Shown here: piece by piece, positions 53,520-62,626 of the stretch
Position numbering within the stretch: the stretch's first letter is position 1
Layout of the letters: every line of letters begins with the position of its first letter
Assembly: GCA_965219495.1 (NCBI GenBank)
Contig: OZ244777.1
Location: 372,001 to 436,000, forward strand
Source of the DNA: CAZPXZ01 sp965219495
Lineage (GTDB): Bacteria > Pseudomonadota > Alphaproteobacteria > Rhodobacterales > CAZPXZ01
DNA: 64,000 nucleotides
Direction: 5' to 3'
Program-made: the position numbers and the translations under genes
Notes under the pieces: generated by a model
Told to the model about the DNA's origin: nothing
Databases searched by the model: none
Seen by the model: only the letters and a program-made list of their open reading frames with translations

Positions 53520-53798
53520 TTCCATTGAATTCGATTGCGGATTCGCAAGCCAGTCGGCTTTCGAACCCGGGTTTGCGGGCATGTCGATCTCGCGGAGTGC
53601 ATTTGCGAGAACCATCTCCAAGCCCAGTTTGGTGCGCGATCACTGGCGCAGAAATCTGTGGAATGCGTGCTCTTGACAGGAAGGGGTTTTTGCACGAAAC
53701 GCTCTGCGGTCACGTTGAAGAGAGCACTCTGCTCGCTTCGGAACTGCAAATGGATGTCTTGAACAGTCGGGAACAGCCATAGGAGGGGAGGGGGAGGT

Positions 53799-54998
53799 TT
53801 GGACTTCGGGCTAACCGCAGAAACGGAATCCTTCCGAAAAAGGGTCCGGGATTTCGTCGCGGAAGAAATTCTTCCGTTGGAGGCCAATCCCGAGAACTAC
53901 GATGAACACCAGAACATTCGCAGCGATATTCGCGACCATGTGCGGGAGAAGGTCAAGGCCGAAGGCATGTGGGCGCCGGGCGTACCGCGCGAAGAAGGAG
54001 GGCTGGGCCACAGCTTTGTAAGCATTGCTGCTTCATACGAGGAGATGAACCGCTCCATTTTCGGCCCATGCTGCTTCAACGCCGCCGCGCCGGAAGACGG
54101 CAACATGCGGCTGCTTTCCCAGGTTGGAACCGAACGCCAGCGCGACTGGTGGCTGCGGCCGGTGGTTGACGGCCGGATGCGGTCTGCCTTCGCGATGACC
54201 GAACCGCATCCCGGTTCCGGTTCCGATCCGACCATGATGCGCACGCGGGCAGAACGAATGGGAGACCAATGGATTGTTCGCGGCAGGAAGTGGTTCATCA
54301 CGGGAGCGGGTGGCGCCGAGCGTTTCATTCTTGTCGCGCGGACGGGGGAAGATCCCCGGAGGGGCTTGACTGCTTTCCTGTACGATGCGGGCCAACCCGG
54401 CTGGAACTTGGTGCGGCGTGTCCCGATCATGGGTCCGGAAGAGCACGGCGGTCATTGCGAACTGGAATTCGACGGACTTGAGATCGACGACTCGAATCGG
54501 TTGCTGGCACTCGGCGACGGTCTTCGCATCACGCAAATCCGTCTGGGCCCTGCGAGGCTGACGCATTGCATGCGATGGCTGGGATTGGCGCGCAGATGTG
54601 TGGAAATTGCAGAAGACTATGCTTCCAAGCGCATGGGATTCGGCGTGCGCCTTGCGGACCGGGAATCGATTCAAATCAAACTGGGTACGTTGGCCCACGA
54701 AATCGAGGTCGGACGTTTGTTGACGATGCGCGCTGCGTGGTTGCTTGATCAGGGCGAACGCGCCAAGGCCTCAATTTCGATGGCCAAAATTCACGTCGCG
54801 GAAACGCTCAATCGAACTGCGCGGGATTGCATTCAGATATGCGGCGCACGAGGTTATTCGAGGGACACAATCTTGGAATGGGTGTATCGATATGCTCCGC
54901 AGGCGCGCCTTGTGGATGGCGCGGATGAAGTGCATCGCATGGTAGTCTGCCAGGAAAGGCGAAAGTCTGGCGGCGAATTTTGGCGCTGGGGGGTGTGA
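53799..54998 (+). CDS. Acyl-CoA dehydrogenase family protein
   Basis: The 399-residue flavoenzyme has the acyl-CoA dehydrogenase layout: N-terminal helical domain, FAD-contacting AFAMTEPHPGSGSDPTMMRT (20 residues), KWFITGAGGAERFILVAR, and C-terminal GARGYSRDTILEWVYRYA with ARLVDGADEVHRMVV. The subgroup resembles ACAD10/11 or FadE-type enzymes; chain length is unknown. The start is a TTG at 53799 with an exceptionally purine-rich leader (GGAGGGGAGGGGGAGG). A decayed thiolase gene follows, so the two once formed a fatty-acid oxidation pair. Confidence 0.9.
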   Translation: MDFGLTAETESFRKRVRDFVAEEILPLEANPENYDEHQNIRSDIRDHVREKVKAEGMWAPGVPREEGGLGHSFVSIAASYEEMNRSIFGPCCFNAAAPEDGNMRLLSQVGTERQRDWWLRPVVDGRMRSAFAMTEPHPGSGSDPTMMRTRAERMGDQWIVRGRKWFITGAGGAERFILVARTGEDPRRGLTAFLYDAGQPGWNLVRRVPIMGPEEHGGHCELEFDGLEIDDSNRLLALGDGLRITQIRLGPARLTHCMRWLGLARRCVEIAEDYASKRMGFGVRLADRESIQIKLGTLAHEIEVGRLLTMRAAWLLDQGERAKASISMAKIHVAETLNRTARDCIQICGARGYSRDTILEWVYRYAPQARLVDGADEVHRMVVCQERRKSGGEFWRWGV

Positions 54999-55084
54999 GC
55001 GCCGAAACCCTTCGTCGAGGGCCAGATGCGTCTCTCACACGCAACCGTTCTTGCGAATTTCGGAGGTTTGCGTGCATGACTCGG

Positions 55085-56250
55085 TTACGATGATGGGGCC
55101 TCCCGTACGCCATCGGCCGATTTCGCGGCGAATTGGCGAATTGCAGAGTTTCGGAGTTGGGCGCTATTGCCATTCGCGGCGCGGTCGGCGCGGCCGGAAT
55201 CGAAGAAAGCTTCGTGGAAGAGTGCCTCATGGGTTGCGTGCTTTCCGCCGGACCGGGACGGGCTCCTGCCCGTCAGGCGGTGCTTGCTGCGGGCCTTCCG
55301 CAAGACGTGGGTTGCAGTACCGTCAACAAGATGTGCGGGTCCGGGATGAAGGCAGTCATGCTCGCCGGCGACCGGCTGCTCGCAGGGGGAAGCGGCGCAA
55401 TTGTGGCTGGCGGCATGGAATCCATGACGAATGCTCCATTCATGATTCGCCGGATTTCGGGCAGGGGCAAGCCGGAAATGGAAAAAAGCCACTGGATCAC
55501 ATGTTTCTCGACGGCTTGAAAGATGCGTACGAATCCGGCAGGCTCATGGGGAGTTACGCGGATTGCGCAGAACGATACCCGTGCACCCGCGAAGCGCAGG
55601 ACGACGATGCACTGATGTCGCTCGACAGCGCGAGGAACGCGGAAGCGGATGGGTTGTTCCGGAACGAAATCACTCCCGTGGACCCTGCAACGAATTTCGA
55701 TGGGAAACAAATTTGTTCCGACGAACTGCCGAGGTGCGTGAACCCGGCGCGAATTCCAGTACGCAAACCCGCGTTCCGCGAAGGGGGAATGGTGACCGCC
55801 GTGAACGCATCCGCCATCTCGGATGGAGCCGCGACGCTTGTACTGCTCCGGCGTTCCCGGGCAACGGATTTGGGCATCAAGCCGCGCGCAACCAATTGCG
55901 GATGCGCATCTCATGCGCAACAACCCGGGGAGTTTGCGACCGCCCCCGTACCGGCCATCAAGTCGCCACTCTTTCAGATCGGCTGGGAAATCGAGGACCT
56001 CGAATTATGGGAAATTAGCAAGGCGTTCGCTGTTGTTCCGATGGTCGCCATGGCCGAACTTGGAATTTCGCGGGATCGCTTCAACGTTCTCGGTGGGGTG
56101 TGCGCTTTAGGGTATCCGACCGACGCTTCGGAAGCGCGCATCCTGTTCAAACTTCTTTGTGCAACGGAGAATCGCGGCGCGGTACGCGGAGTTGCTGCAA
56201 TATGCATCGCGGGAGGCGAAGCAACGTCTTTAGCGCTTCGGCGCGGCTGA
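55085..56250 (+). pseudogene. Decayed acetyl-CoA acyltransferase (thiolase)
   Basis: Thiolase pieces appear in order in three frames. Frame 3 near 55085-55130 reads RTPSADFAA, matching the RTP start of thiolases. Frame 2 from 55133 reads SELGAIAIRGAVGAAG and STVNKMCGSGMKAVML, which holds the nucleophile cysteine, and ends in a stop at 55517-55519. Frame 1 resumes near 55490 with MFLDGLKDAYESGRLMG and runs to 56250, ending AAICIAGGEATSLAL. The catalytic His of the ALGHP motif is Tyr (ALGYPTDAS), NEAFA is SKAFA, and GGA is GGV. Two frameshifts and lost active-site residues make it inactive. The intact acyl-CoA dehydrogenase gene lies directly upstream. Confidence 0.88.
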
Positions 56251-56264
56251 CAGTAGGGGGAATC

Positions 56265-56666
56265 ATGACCGTAAGACCGGCACGCAGCCTGCGCGCCATG
56301 CTTGATGAGGCGAACGCTGAAATCCGGGCGATTTCGGGGGAAGAGGCGATTGCGGTGTCCGCTCGCGAAGATCACCTGCTGGTTGACCTCCGGGACATTC
56401 GCGAACTCGCCCGGGACGGACGGATCCAGGGGGCATTTCATTGCCCGAGAGGGATGCTGGAATTCTGGATCGACTCCGACAGTCCCTATCACAAGCTGGA
56501 GTTCGATGGGCAAGGAATGACCTATGTATTGTTTTGCGCGGGTGGCCTCCGTTCCGCACTCGCGACCAAGACTGCACAGGACATGGGCTTGAATCCCGTC
56601 ATGCATATCGCAGGCGGATTTGGGGCGTGGGTGAAGGCGGGCGGGCCAGTTAGCAGAGAAAGGTAG
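56265..56666 (+). CDS. Rhodanese-like domain protein
   Basis: The 133-residue protein is a single rhodanese domain: LVDLRDIRELARDGRIQGAFH near residue 40 (CDC25-like fold start, quoted as LVDLRDIREL) and the catalytic loop VLFCAGGLRSALATK with the active cysteine. Such proteins carry sulphur as persulphide. ATG 56265 is supported by TAGGGGGAATC upstream. It starts 14 bp after the thiolase pseudogene and ends 4 bp before argG, so it may be co-transcribed with argG. Confidence 0.85.
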   Translation: MTVRPARSLRAMLDEANAEIRAISGEEAIAVSAREDHLLVDLRDIRELARDGRIQGAFHCPRGMLEFWIDSDSPYHKLEFDGQGMTYVLFCAGGLRSALATKTAQDMGLNPVMHIAGGFGAWVKAGGPVSRER

Positions 56667-56670
56667 GGAG

Positions 56671-57900
56671 GTGGCCGCCAAGATTGTTCTCGCGTATTCG
56701 GGAGGCCTCGATACTTCCATTATCGCCCGTTGGTTGCAGGTCGAGCGTGGAGCCGAAGTCATTGCGTTCACCGCCGAAATCGGTCAAGGCGACGATCTCG
56801 ATGCGGTTCGGGGCAATGCGGAGCGGATCGGTGTTCGTCCGGAAAACGTGCATATCCGAGACCTTCGTGAAGAATTCGTGCGCGATTTCGTGTTTCCCAT
56901 GTTTCGGGCCAACGCGCTTTACGAAGGACAATATCTTCTGGGCACTCCCATCGCCCGTCCCTTGATCGCCAAGCACCTGGTAGCCTTGGCTCACGAAACC
57001 GGAGCCGATGCCATCGCACATGGCGCCACGGGCAAGGGAAACGACCAGGTTCGGCTGGAGGTATCCGCCTATGCGCTTGATCCCGACATTCGGATCGTAA
57101 CACCTTGGCGTGAATGGAGTCTCACTTCTCGCGGCGATTTGGTTCGTTGGGCGGAAGAACACGGTGTTCCGATTCCAAAGGACAAACGTGGCGAAGCGCC
57201 GTTTTCTGTTGACGCCAACTTGTTGCATACCTCGTCGGAGGGGAAAATTCTCGAAGACCCCGCCACGGAAGCCCCAGGTCACGTGTATCAGAGAACACGG
57301 GCCCCGGAAGAAGCGCCCGACGAGGCGGAATATGTGGAACTCGGATTTGTGCGGGGCGACGCGAGTTCGGTGAACGGCGAATTATTGGGGCCGGCCGACC
57401 TCCTTGCCAGGCTGAACAAGATTGGCGGACGACACGGCGTCGGGCGGCTCGATCTGGTGGAAAACCGGTACGTTGGCATGAAGAGCCGCGGAATCTACGA
57501 AACGCCTGGCGGGACGCTGCTCCTGGCGGCGCACCGCGGAATTGAACAAATTGCGCTCGACCGAGGGGCCGCACATTTGAAAGATGAGCTCATGCCACGC
57601 TATGCGGAACTCGTCTATTTCGGTTTTTGGTTCAGTCCCGAGCGGGAGATGCTGCAGGCAGCAGTCGACCGGAGTCAGGAGCAAGTATCCGGAGTCGTCC
57701 GCCTGAAACTGTTCAAGGGGTCGGCGTCGGTTGTCGGGCGCACGTCCGAACGATCGCTCTATTCGGAGGCGCACGCAACCTTTGAAGGGGGCACTGAGGT
57801 CTACGACCAGAGGGACGCTACGGGGTTCATTCGGCTCAATGCGCTTCGACTCCGCCTGCTCGCCTATCGAAATCGCGCCGCAGCCGAGAATGCGCAGTAG
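56671..57900 (+). CDS. argG: Argininosuccinate synthase
   Basis: ArgG joins citrulline and aspartate with ATP in arginine synthesis. The 409-residue protein has the ATP loop LAYSGGLDTSIIARWL, the HGATGKGNDQVRLE substrate block, FSVDANLLHTSSEGKILEDP (20 residues) and VENRYVGMKSRGIYETPGG. Homology begins at the GTG 56671, which has GGGAGG directly before it at close spacing. It converges with the YggT gene; only 9 bp separate the stops and no terminator fits there. Confidence 0.97.
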   Translation: MAAKIVLAYSGGLDTSIIARWLQVERGAEVIAFTAEIGQGDDLDAVRGNAERIGVRPENVHIRDLREEFVRDFVFPMFRANALYEGQYLLGTPIARPLIAKHLVALAHETGADAIAHGATGKGNDQVRLEVSAYALDPDIRIVTPWREWSLTSRGDLVRWAEEHGVPIPKDKRGEAPFSVDANLLHTSSEGKILEDPATEAPGHVYQRTRAPEEAPDEAEYVELGFVRGDASSVNGELLGPADLLARLNKIGGRHGVGRLDLVENRYVGMKSRGIYETPGGTLLLAAHRGIEQIALDRGAAHLKDELMPRYAELVYFGFWFSPEREMLQAAVDRSQEQVSGVVRLKLFKGSASVVGRTSERSLYSEAHATFEGGTEVYDQRDATGFIRLNALRLRLLAYRNRAAAENAQ

Positions 57901-57909
57901 AAGTTCTTC

Positions 57910-58188
57910 TCAGACAAGATAGAAATAGACGAGTTGCCGCAGGAAAAGCAATCCGATGATCACGATCATCGGAGTGATATCGATTCCCCCCAGGTTGGGC
58001 ATGATTCTTCGGATGGGCCGGTAAATCGGTTCGGTCAGTCGATTGATCGCGAACCAGATTGACGCAATGAACCGCTGTCTCATGTTCACGATATTGAACG
58101 CGACAAGCCAACTCATGATGGCTTGGGCGAGCACAAGAAAAACCGCAACATCGATTAAGGTGTCCAGCAGCCAGACAAAGGGTGGCAT
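57910..58188 (-). CDS. YggT family membrane protein
   Basis: The 92-residue protein has two hydrophobic segments (about residues 8-30 and 68-90) and the YggT core RLTEPIYRPIRRIMPNLGGIDITP (quoted here as LTEPIYRPIRRIMP). YggT proteins are thought to help cytochrome or septum functions, but the biochemical role is unproven. It converges with argG and is followed upstream by a 283-base gap that contains a strong hairpin. Confidence 0.88.
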   Translation of the reverse strand: MPPFVWLLDTLIDVAVFLVLAQAIMSWLVAFNIVNMRQRFIASIWFAINRLTEPIYRPIRRIMPNLGGIDITPMIVIIGLLFLRQLVYFYLV

Positions 58189-58356
58189 GAGCGTTCTTCC
58201 TGACCTCGAACCAATGCGCTACGCGGTAGAGAAATAGGTGCCAACCGGCAGTTCTTCAAGCGAAAGGAGCCGCCTCGACAAGGGTGCACTCCCCGGGAGT
58301 TTGCGGCTTGTGGTGCCCGCTCACCCGTTCGCACCATTCGCAGGTTCGAGGCAAAC

Positions 58357-58388
58357 AGGCCCGGAGCGACAATGATCGCTCCGGGCCT
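58357..58388 (-). terminator. Terminator-like 13-bp hairpin downstream of the 5'-nucleotidase gene
   Basis: AGGCCCGGAGCGA (58357-58369) pairs perfectly with TCGCTCCGGGCCT (58376-58388) around loop CAATGA. It lies 84 bp after the minus-strand 5'-nucleotidase stop. On that strand the stem is followed by GTTTGC, a short T-run. It probably ends that transcript. Confidence 0.7.
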
Positions 58389-58471
58389 TCAATCATTCGG
58401 GCTCCCAAGTCGCTTTGGGTAGCCAGCCTATCCGAACCACCTCGGAAACCGGGCTCCGAAGAGCGGAGAAC

Positions 58472-59992
58472 TCAATTTGCCGTCTGGAGCCGACCCTCGA
58501 CAACGGGTGAAACGGCACCCTGCGCGGCGATATACGCAATTACCTGGGTCGCCATCAACGTTCCGGCATTGGCGTCGACTAGGCGCTTCCTTTGCTCAAG
58601 CATGTCATAACCGTCACCGCCGTTTCCCATGAAGTCGTTTGTCGCCAACGTATAGGTCGCATCCAAATCGAGTTCGGCGCCTTCATGCATGACATTGATC
58701 ACCCGCTCGCCGGGCGGCCTGGATGGATCATAGACGACCTTCAGTCCTGCCACTTGGGGGAACCGTCCGGAGCCTTCCTCCATCTTGCTGAAACCGTTCT
58801 CCAGCGCCGAAACCAATTCGCGGCCTGTCAACTCAAGCATGATCGTCTTGTTGCCGAAAGGCAGTTCCGTAAGGATATCGCGCCGCAGCAGGACCGTGCC
58901 GGGCGGATAGATGGTGTCGCCCCGTATGCCCCCGCCGTTGGTCATCGCAACATCCGATCCTGTTGACGATCGCATGGCGTCTGTGATCAGGTTGCCGATC
59001 GCGGACTCGCCTCCACGAACAGAGGAGCGGCGACTGTCGAGTTCCGTCGTGGCCGTGCCGATTTCCACATCGAGTTCACTGGAAAGTTGGTCCTGATAGG
59101 CCTGGACCGCGGCCGCCAGTGTGGGATCGGGTGAAATGCGCGCAGTATCGATGATTCGTACGGAGGGGGCCCACTCAAACCGCATATTGCCACGCCTCTC
59201 CACCTCATCCAGCGTGAGGTCGATCATGGTGACCCAGTCCGCCTGGGAAGCGGATTCGACGAACAGCACATCGCCGTCGAGTTCCACGCGCAATTGGTGG
59301 TCATCGCCGCTGAGCAGCAAATCGACCGCGCCTTGCTCGACCAGCGCGGCATCCTCTCCAACATCGGTATGGGCGAGAGCGATAACCAGGTTGGCACCCG
59401 CCTCACGCAAAGCGGTCGACTGTTCCGAGGCCACTTCCGCGACGTCACTGAATGTGACCTCGCCCGGGCTGGATTTCACACTCGTTCCAGGGGTGGTCAA
59501 CCCGAAAATTCCGACCTTGTATGGGCCAACGTCAACGAGAATGGAAGCCTGGACGCCATCGACGATCTCGCCGTCGGCGTCAATATTGTTGGCGCCCAGC
59601 ACCGGGAAATTTGCTTGGGCAAAGCGCTTCTTGGCGATTTCGGGTCCAAAATCGTACTCGTGATTGCCAACGGCCATCGCAGTGAGGCCGAGTTGGTTCA
59701 GGAGGTCGATCATGTGCACGCCCTTGTCGATGCCGGACATCAGGGAAGGCGAAATCGCATCGCCTGCGAAGGTGACAATTGTGTTCTCGGACATCTGCCG
59801 TTCGCTATTGATCACCGCAGCCAGTCGCGCGATGCCTCCTTTGCCTCCGCTCTCTTCCATTCGGTCCAAATCGTTGAAGTGAACGATTGTCAGCTCGATG
59901 GGTTCGGCCATGCCCCTTCCGGCAACAAGGAGCAGGGCAGACAGGGCAAGTCCGGCGAAAACCCGGGAGAAAATTCTTGGCACAGTTTTCAT
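58472..59992 (-). CDS. Metallophosphatase/5'-nucleotidase family protein with altered metal motifs
   Basis: The 506-residue protein has a signal peptide (hydrophobic VFAGLALSALLLVAG, probable cut after GMA), an N-terminal metallophosphatase domain and a C-terminal 5_nucleotid_C domain (AMTNGGGIRGDTIYPPG, TNDFMGNGGDGYDML). Two of the metal motifs deviate: the DxH motif reads VHFNDLD, where the His is Asp, and the GHxH motif reads LLSGDDHQ, where the first His is Asp. FAGDAIS, GNHEYDFG and ALAHTDVGED are intact. ATG 59992 follows AAGGAG by 9 bases. This could be a subfamily with another metal preference; a nucleotidase role in the periplasm is expected but not certain. Confidence 0.85.
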   Translation of the reverse strand: MKTVPRIFSRVFAGLALSALLLVAGRGMAEPIELTIVHFNDLDRMEESGGKGGIARLAAVINSERQMSENTIVTFAGDAISPSLMSGIDKGVHMIDLLNQLGLTAMAVGNHEYDFGPEIAKKRFAQANFPVLGANNIDADGEIVDGVQASILVDVGPYKVGIFGLTTPGTSVKSSPGEVTFSDVAEVASEQSTALREAGANLVIALAHTDVGEDAALVEQGAVDLLLSGDDHQLRVELDGDVLFVESASQADWVTMIDLTLDEVERRGNMRFEWAPSVRIIDTARISPDPTLAAAVQAYQDQLSSELDVEIGTATTELDSRRSSVRGGESAIGNLITDAMRSSTGSDVAMTNGGGIRGDTIYPPGTVLLRRDILTELPFGNKTIMLELTGRELVSALENGFSKMEEGSGRFPQVAGLKVVYDPSRPPGERVINVMHEGAELDLDATYTLATNDFMGNGGDGYDMLEQRKRLVDANAGTLMATQVIAYIAAQGAVSPVVEGRLQTAN

Positions 59993-60560
59993 GGGTATGC
60001 TCTCCTTCGGCACAGGCCTTCCGTTTGGCCGCGGAACGCCATTTCGTGTTCGGCGGTCCGTTATTGAAGAGCCTGATGGTTAGGGAGTTCAATCGTTGAG
60101 GATACAATGGCCCGAGTCAAATTCCGGTTGCGGTTCCAAGTTGCGGCGGGCTTGAAAACAGGAACGCGAACCTTGCCTTAGGCCGCAGTATCTGGTGCCC
60201 CGGGGCGGCGTTCCCAATCCCTGCGTGTTCGGTGCCGAAGCGCCGTTCCGCTTGGTGATTCGCGTCCGGAACCACCAAATTCCAGTGATTCGCTGCGACC
60301 GGGTTGCGAAAGAACATCCGGCGTTTCTGCAGCGAGAAGACCAGGTAGCATTTGGTTTTGCGAGGCCGCGGCCTTGGTCGCGTCGCAGTGGGCAGTCTCT
60401 TGATCGGAACTCCGGTTGGCCGCCAACCGCTTGACAACCACCTTACTTCCGCGAATAGGAGGGAAGGAGCGAGTGCAAGAACGAATTCTAGTACGCTTGC
60501 TCTAAAGCGTTTTCCCCGGAAGCGGCGAACAATTTGAAGGAACGCGCAGGAGAGAATGGC
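59993..60560. other. Divergent intergenic region 5'-nucleotidase/yfgM
   Basis: About 570 bases without a supportable gene. A TTGACA at about 60430 has no good -10 partner (AATAGG after 17 bases). A plus-strand open frame (60195-60434) has no recognisable motif. The promoter of the yfgM-bamB-der operon must lie here but cannot be fixed. Confidence 0.45.
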
Positions 60561-61238
60561 GTGACCGAAAGAGATACATTTCTGGTAGAAGTGGCAGAGG
60601 AAGTTCGCCGTGACCGAATGTTTCGGCTGTGGCGACGCTACGGACCCTACGGGATTGGTGCGATTGTCGTGATCGTAGCGGGGTTGGCAGGGCGCGATTG
60701 GATGGCGCGCGACGCGGAGCAGAAGGCCCGTGCGCAGATGGAAGCGTTTCTCGCGGTTACGGCGAATGAGGGATCCTCCGAAACCGCCGGCGCTCTGGAG
60801 TCGCTCGCTGCCGAATCCGATTCCGGATACGCGCTGATCGCACGATTTCGGGCTGCCTCTGAATGGCTGAAGGCAGGAGACTCTGCTCGCGCCAGGGAGT
60901 TGTACCGCGGTATCGCGGTTGAGGAAGGAATTCAGCCCGTTTATCGGGAACTGGCGGAATTGAAAGCCGTAATGGCGAATTCCGAGAACATGTCGGCGGA
61001 GGAATTGGTTGCCGCGCTCCGCCCGCTGGCGCTAGAAAGCCGTATATACGGGCTGGTTGCGCGGGAGTTCCTGGCGGGCGCGCTGCTGGTGGCGGGGGAC
61101 GCGGCAGGTGCGCTCGAACTACTTCACAACCTATTGGAAACGCCGGAGCTTTCGGCTCAAATGGGTGCGCGACTTCGGGCAATGCGGGAAGTCGCGCGTG
61201 CGCAGACAGTTGAGTTCGGTCAGGGAGAAGGCAGTTGA
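60561..61238 (+). CDS. YfgM-like TPR_21 membrane protein
   Basis: The 225-residue protein has a charged N-terminus (VTERDTFLVEVAEEVRRDRM), one membrane helix (YGIGAIVVIVAGLAG, about residues 29-45) and a periplasmic tetratricopeptide-like domain rich in Ala, Leu and Glu. YfgM is an ancillary SecYEG subunit that hands secreted proteins to periplasmic chaperones. GTG 60561 is chosen because AGGAG lies 9 bases before it; the frame is open to TTG 60534. The stop overlaps the bamB start (TTGA). Confidence 0.82.
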   Translation: MTERDTFLVEVAEEVRRDRMFRLWRRYGPYGIGAIVVIVAGLAGRDWMARDAEQKARAQMEAFLAVTANEGSSETAGALESLAAESDSGYALIARFRAASEWLKAGDSARARELYRGIAVEEGIQPVYRELAELKAVMANSENMSAEELVAALRPLALESRIYGLVAREFLAGALLVAGDAAGALELLHNLLETPELSAQMGARLRAMREVARAQTVEFGQGEGS

Positions 61239-62575
61239 AGATATTCCCCCATTCGTCGCTGGCCGGAGAGTGCTCTTGCGCGATCAGATGCGTTCTTGTC
61301 GTCGGACTTCTCGCCCTTGCAACCGCCTGTGCCGAAGACGAGCAAGGACTTCCGGGGGAGCGAATTCCTGTTCGGCAAGTGGTAAGCGCGCTTGCGGGCG
61401 ATTCCGCCCTCGAGGCGGCACCGCTACCCGACGCAGTGCCCAATCAATCCTGGCCGCAATTTGCGGGGAGTTCCGGAGGCGGGAATTTTCATCCGGAATT
61501 CGCAGCGAATTTCGCGATTGCGTGGGAATTCGAAACGAGAGCCTCGATAAATTCCGACTGGCCGATTGCGGCGGAACCCGTGATCGCGCATGACCATGTA
61601 TTCCTGCTTGATGCAAACTCCGTCGTGCATGCCGTGGACGTGAATTCCGGGCAGGCGGTCTGGAGCACAAGCGTCGTACCTCCGGGAGACTCGGAAGGCG
61701 AAGGAATCGGGGGTGGCCTCGGCTTGGAACAAGGCGTTCTGTACGTCGCTACTGGGTACGGGGAAATGCTGGCGCTGGATGCCCGCTCCGGTCAAGTTCT
61801 TTGGAATGCTTCCGTTTCCGCACCTGTTCACGCCGCGCCGGTGATTGCGGACGGAAGGGTTGCTGCGGTCGCGAGAGACGATGTCGTTCATGTGTTTGAC
61901 GCAGGCTCCGGCAAGAAGGCCTGGACGGCCAGGGGCGCCGGCGCTTCGGTGGGCTTTCTGAACGCGGCCGCGCCGGCCGCGCGCGATGGTGTTCTTGTGG
62001 TTCCGTTCGCTTCCGGCGAACTCATCGGATACGAAACGGAGGCGGGCGGGGAAGTCTGGAAGTCCATTCTGTCGGGTGCGTCCCGGAATACACCGATGGC
62101 GGCGTTTTCGGACATTACATCTTCACCGGTAATTGGGGAGGATCGAGTATTCGCCGGCACGCGCAGTGGCGCGTTCGCCGCCGTTGACTGGCGCACTGGC
62201 GAAAAAAGCTGGGAACGCGGCATCGGACCCGGAGACACCGCTTGGGTCATGCAGGACTCGGTGTACTTGGTAGATGTCGGTGGAAATCTCTTGCGTTTGT
62301 CTGCAGACGACGGGGGAGTGTTTTGGCGGTATTCCTTGCCGGCCTTTGAAGATCCGGAGGATCATGAAGATCCAATTCTGTACTCTGGACCCATAGTGGC
62401 CGGTGGACTCGTACTTGTCGCTTCTTCGACAGGGCAGTTGTTCGGAGTCGATGCGGAGATCGGGACGGAGCGCGCGCGGTTCGACCTTGGCGCGCCGGCG
62501 ACCGCGTCACCCATTGTCGCCGGGGGCATTGTCTATGTGTTCCTGAACGACGGACGACTTCTGGCAATTCAATAG
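61235..62575 (+). CDS. bamB: Outer membrane protein assembly factor BamB
   Basis: BamB is a lipoprotein of the beta-barrel assembly machine that places proteins into the outer membrane. The 446-residue protein starts at a TTG, has a lipobox LALATAC (cysteine about residue 33) and an eight-bladed PQQ-like beta-propeller; blade repeats such as LDARSGQVLWN, FDAGSGKKAWTA and VDWRTGEKSWERG are visible. It overlaps yfgM by 4 bp and is followed by der, the usual alphaproteobacterial order. Confidence 0.9.
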   Translation: MKIFPHSSLAGECSCAIRCVLVVGLLALATACAEDEQGLPGERIPVRQVVSALAGDSALEAAPLPDAVPNQSWPQFAGSSGGGNFHPEFAANFAIAWEFETRASINSDWPIAAEPVIAHDHVFLLDANSVVHAVDVNSGQAVWSTSVVPPGDSEGEGIGGGLGLEQGVLYVATGYGEMLALDARSGQVLWNASVSAPVHAAPVIADGRVAAVARDDVVHVFDAGSGKKAWTARGAGASVGFLNAAAPAARDGVLVVPFASGELIGYETEAGGEVWKSILSGASRNTPMAAFSDITSSPVIGEDRVFAGTRSGAFAAVDWRTGEKSWERGIGPGDTAWVMQDSVYLVDVGGNLLRLSADDGGVFWRYSLPAFEDPEDHEDPILYSGPIVAGGLVLVASSTGQLFGVDAEIGTERARFDLGAPATASPIVAGGIVYVFLNDGRLLAIQ

Positions 62576-62626
62576 CGCCCTCGGTTCCAGCGATGCGCGT
62601 GCGGCGGGTGCGAAGCAAGCAGTCAA

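Noticed and set aside
60430..60470. TTGACA as promoter of yfgM-bamB-der
   Set aside because: The sequence 16-18 bases downstream (AATAGG) is a poor -10 element, and the distance to the gene leaves room for a better, unseen site.
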